From contig CAMLEL010000152.1 in assembly GCA_946478935.1 (NCBI GenBank), positions 1-6,266 of the forward strand: DNA of 6,266 nucleotides. Direction: 5' to 3'. This DNA is from an uncultured Armatimonadota bacterium. GTDB taxonomy: Bacteria; Armatimonadota; Fimbriimonadia; Fimbriimonadales; Fimbriimonadaceae. Numbering within the stretch: the first letter of the stretch is position 1; every line of letters starts with the position of its first letter. The position numbers and the translations under genes were made by a program. Below, piece after piece: positions 6,234-6,266 of this stretch. The notes below the pieces were generated by a model. That model was given only the letters and a program-made list of their open reading frames with translations. It was not told where the DNA came from and did no database searches.

Positions 6234-6262
6234 AATATATCGCAACTTTTCAAAATTGGCTA
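6234..6262 (-). promoter_or_regulatory. Sigma-70-like promoter of the lacI-type operon
   Basis: On the minus strand TAGCCA (6257-6262, four of six) and TATATT (6234-6239, five of six) are separated by 17 bases in an AT-rich stretch. Expected transcription start is about 6227, inside the palindromic operator, leaving a leader of about 50 bases before the ATG at 6174. No other pair with proper spacing was seen here. Confidence 0.55.
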
Positions 6263-6266
6263 AACA

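Overview
The window reads as chromosomal DNA of a free-living, carbohydrate-degrading bacterium. GC content is moderate. My best guess is Armatimonadota (Fimbriimonas-like): it pairs a LacI regulator with a prepilin-like 'H-X-DG' protein, a tiny lipoprotein and a clan GH-A glycosidase, and several starts lack a Shine-Dalgarno sequence. The phylum is an inference from gene types, not proven. There are no RNA genes, insertion sequences or CRISPR arrays, and no gene-free stretch exceeds 300 bases.

Layout. (1) Bases 1-1175, minus strand: an exported protein with an N-terminal STN/secretin-N-like segment. It is interrupted by one in-frame TAG (924-926) and otherwise open for 307 more codons to the left edge, so it is most simply a broken gene, and its 3' end lies outside the window. 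(2) Bases 1268-2785, plus strand, divergent from it: an MFS transporter of the metabolite:H+ symporter (MHS) type with an unusual hydrophilic insert of about 70 residues. It is probably read from a near-leaderless mRNA. (3) Bases 2788-6174, minus strand: four genes in the order lacI-type regulator, prepilin-like protein, small lipoprotein, GH-A glycosidase. The last gene converges on the transporter with only 2 bases between the stop codons. (4) Bases 6193-6262: a 40-bp near-perfect palindrome built on a 12-bp tandem unit, presumably the operator of this regulator, next to a sigma-70-like promoter.

How they may work together. The regulator probably represses its own operon through the multi-site operator. 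When a sugar signal releases it, the cell would make an inner-membrane-anchored or filament-forming prepilin, a lipoprotein and an exported glycoside hydrolase. A perfect 11-bp hairpin between the prepilin and lipoprotein genes may set their relative expression. The transporter could import a product, but it lies on the opposite strand with its own promoter, and nothing in the sequence fixes its substrate.
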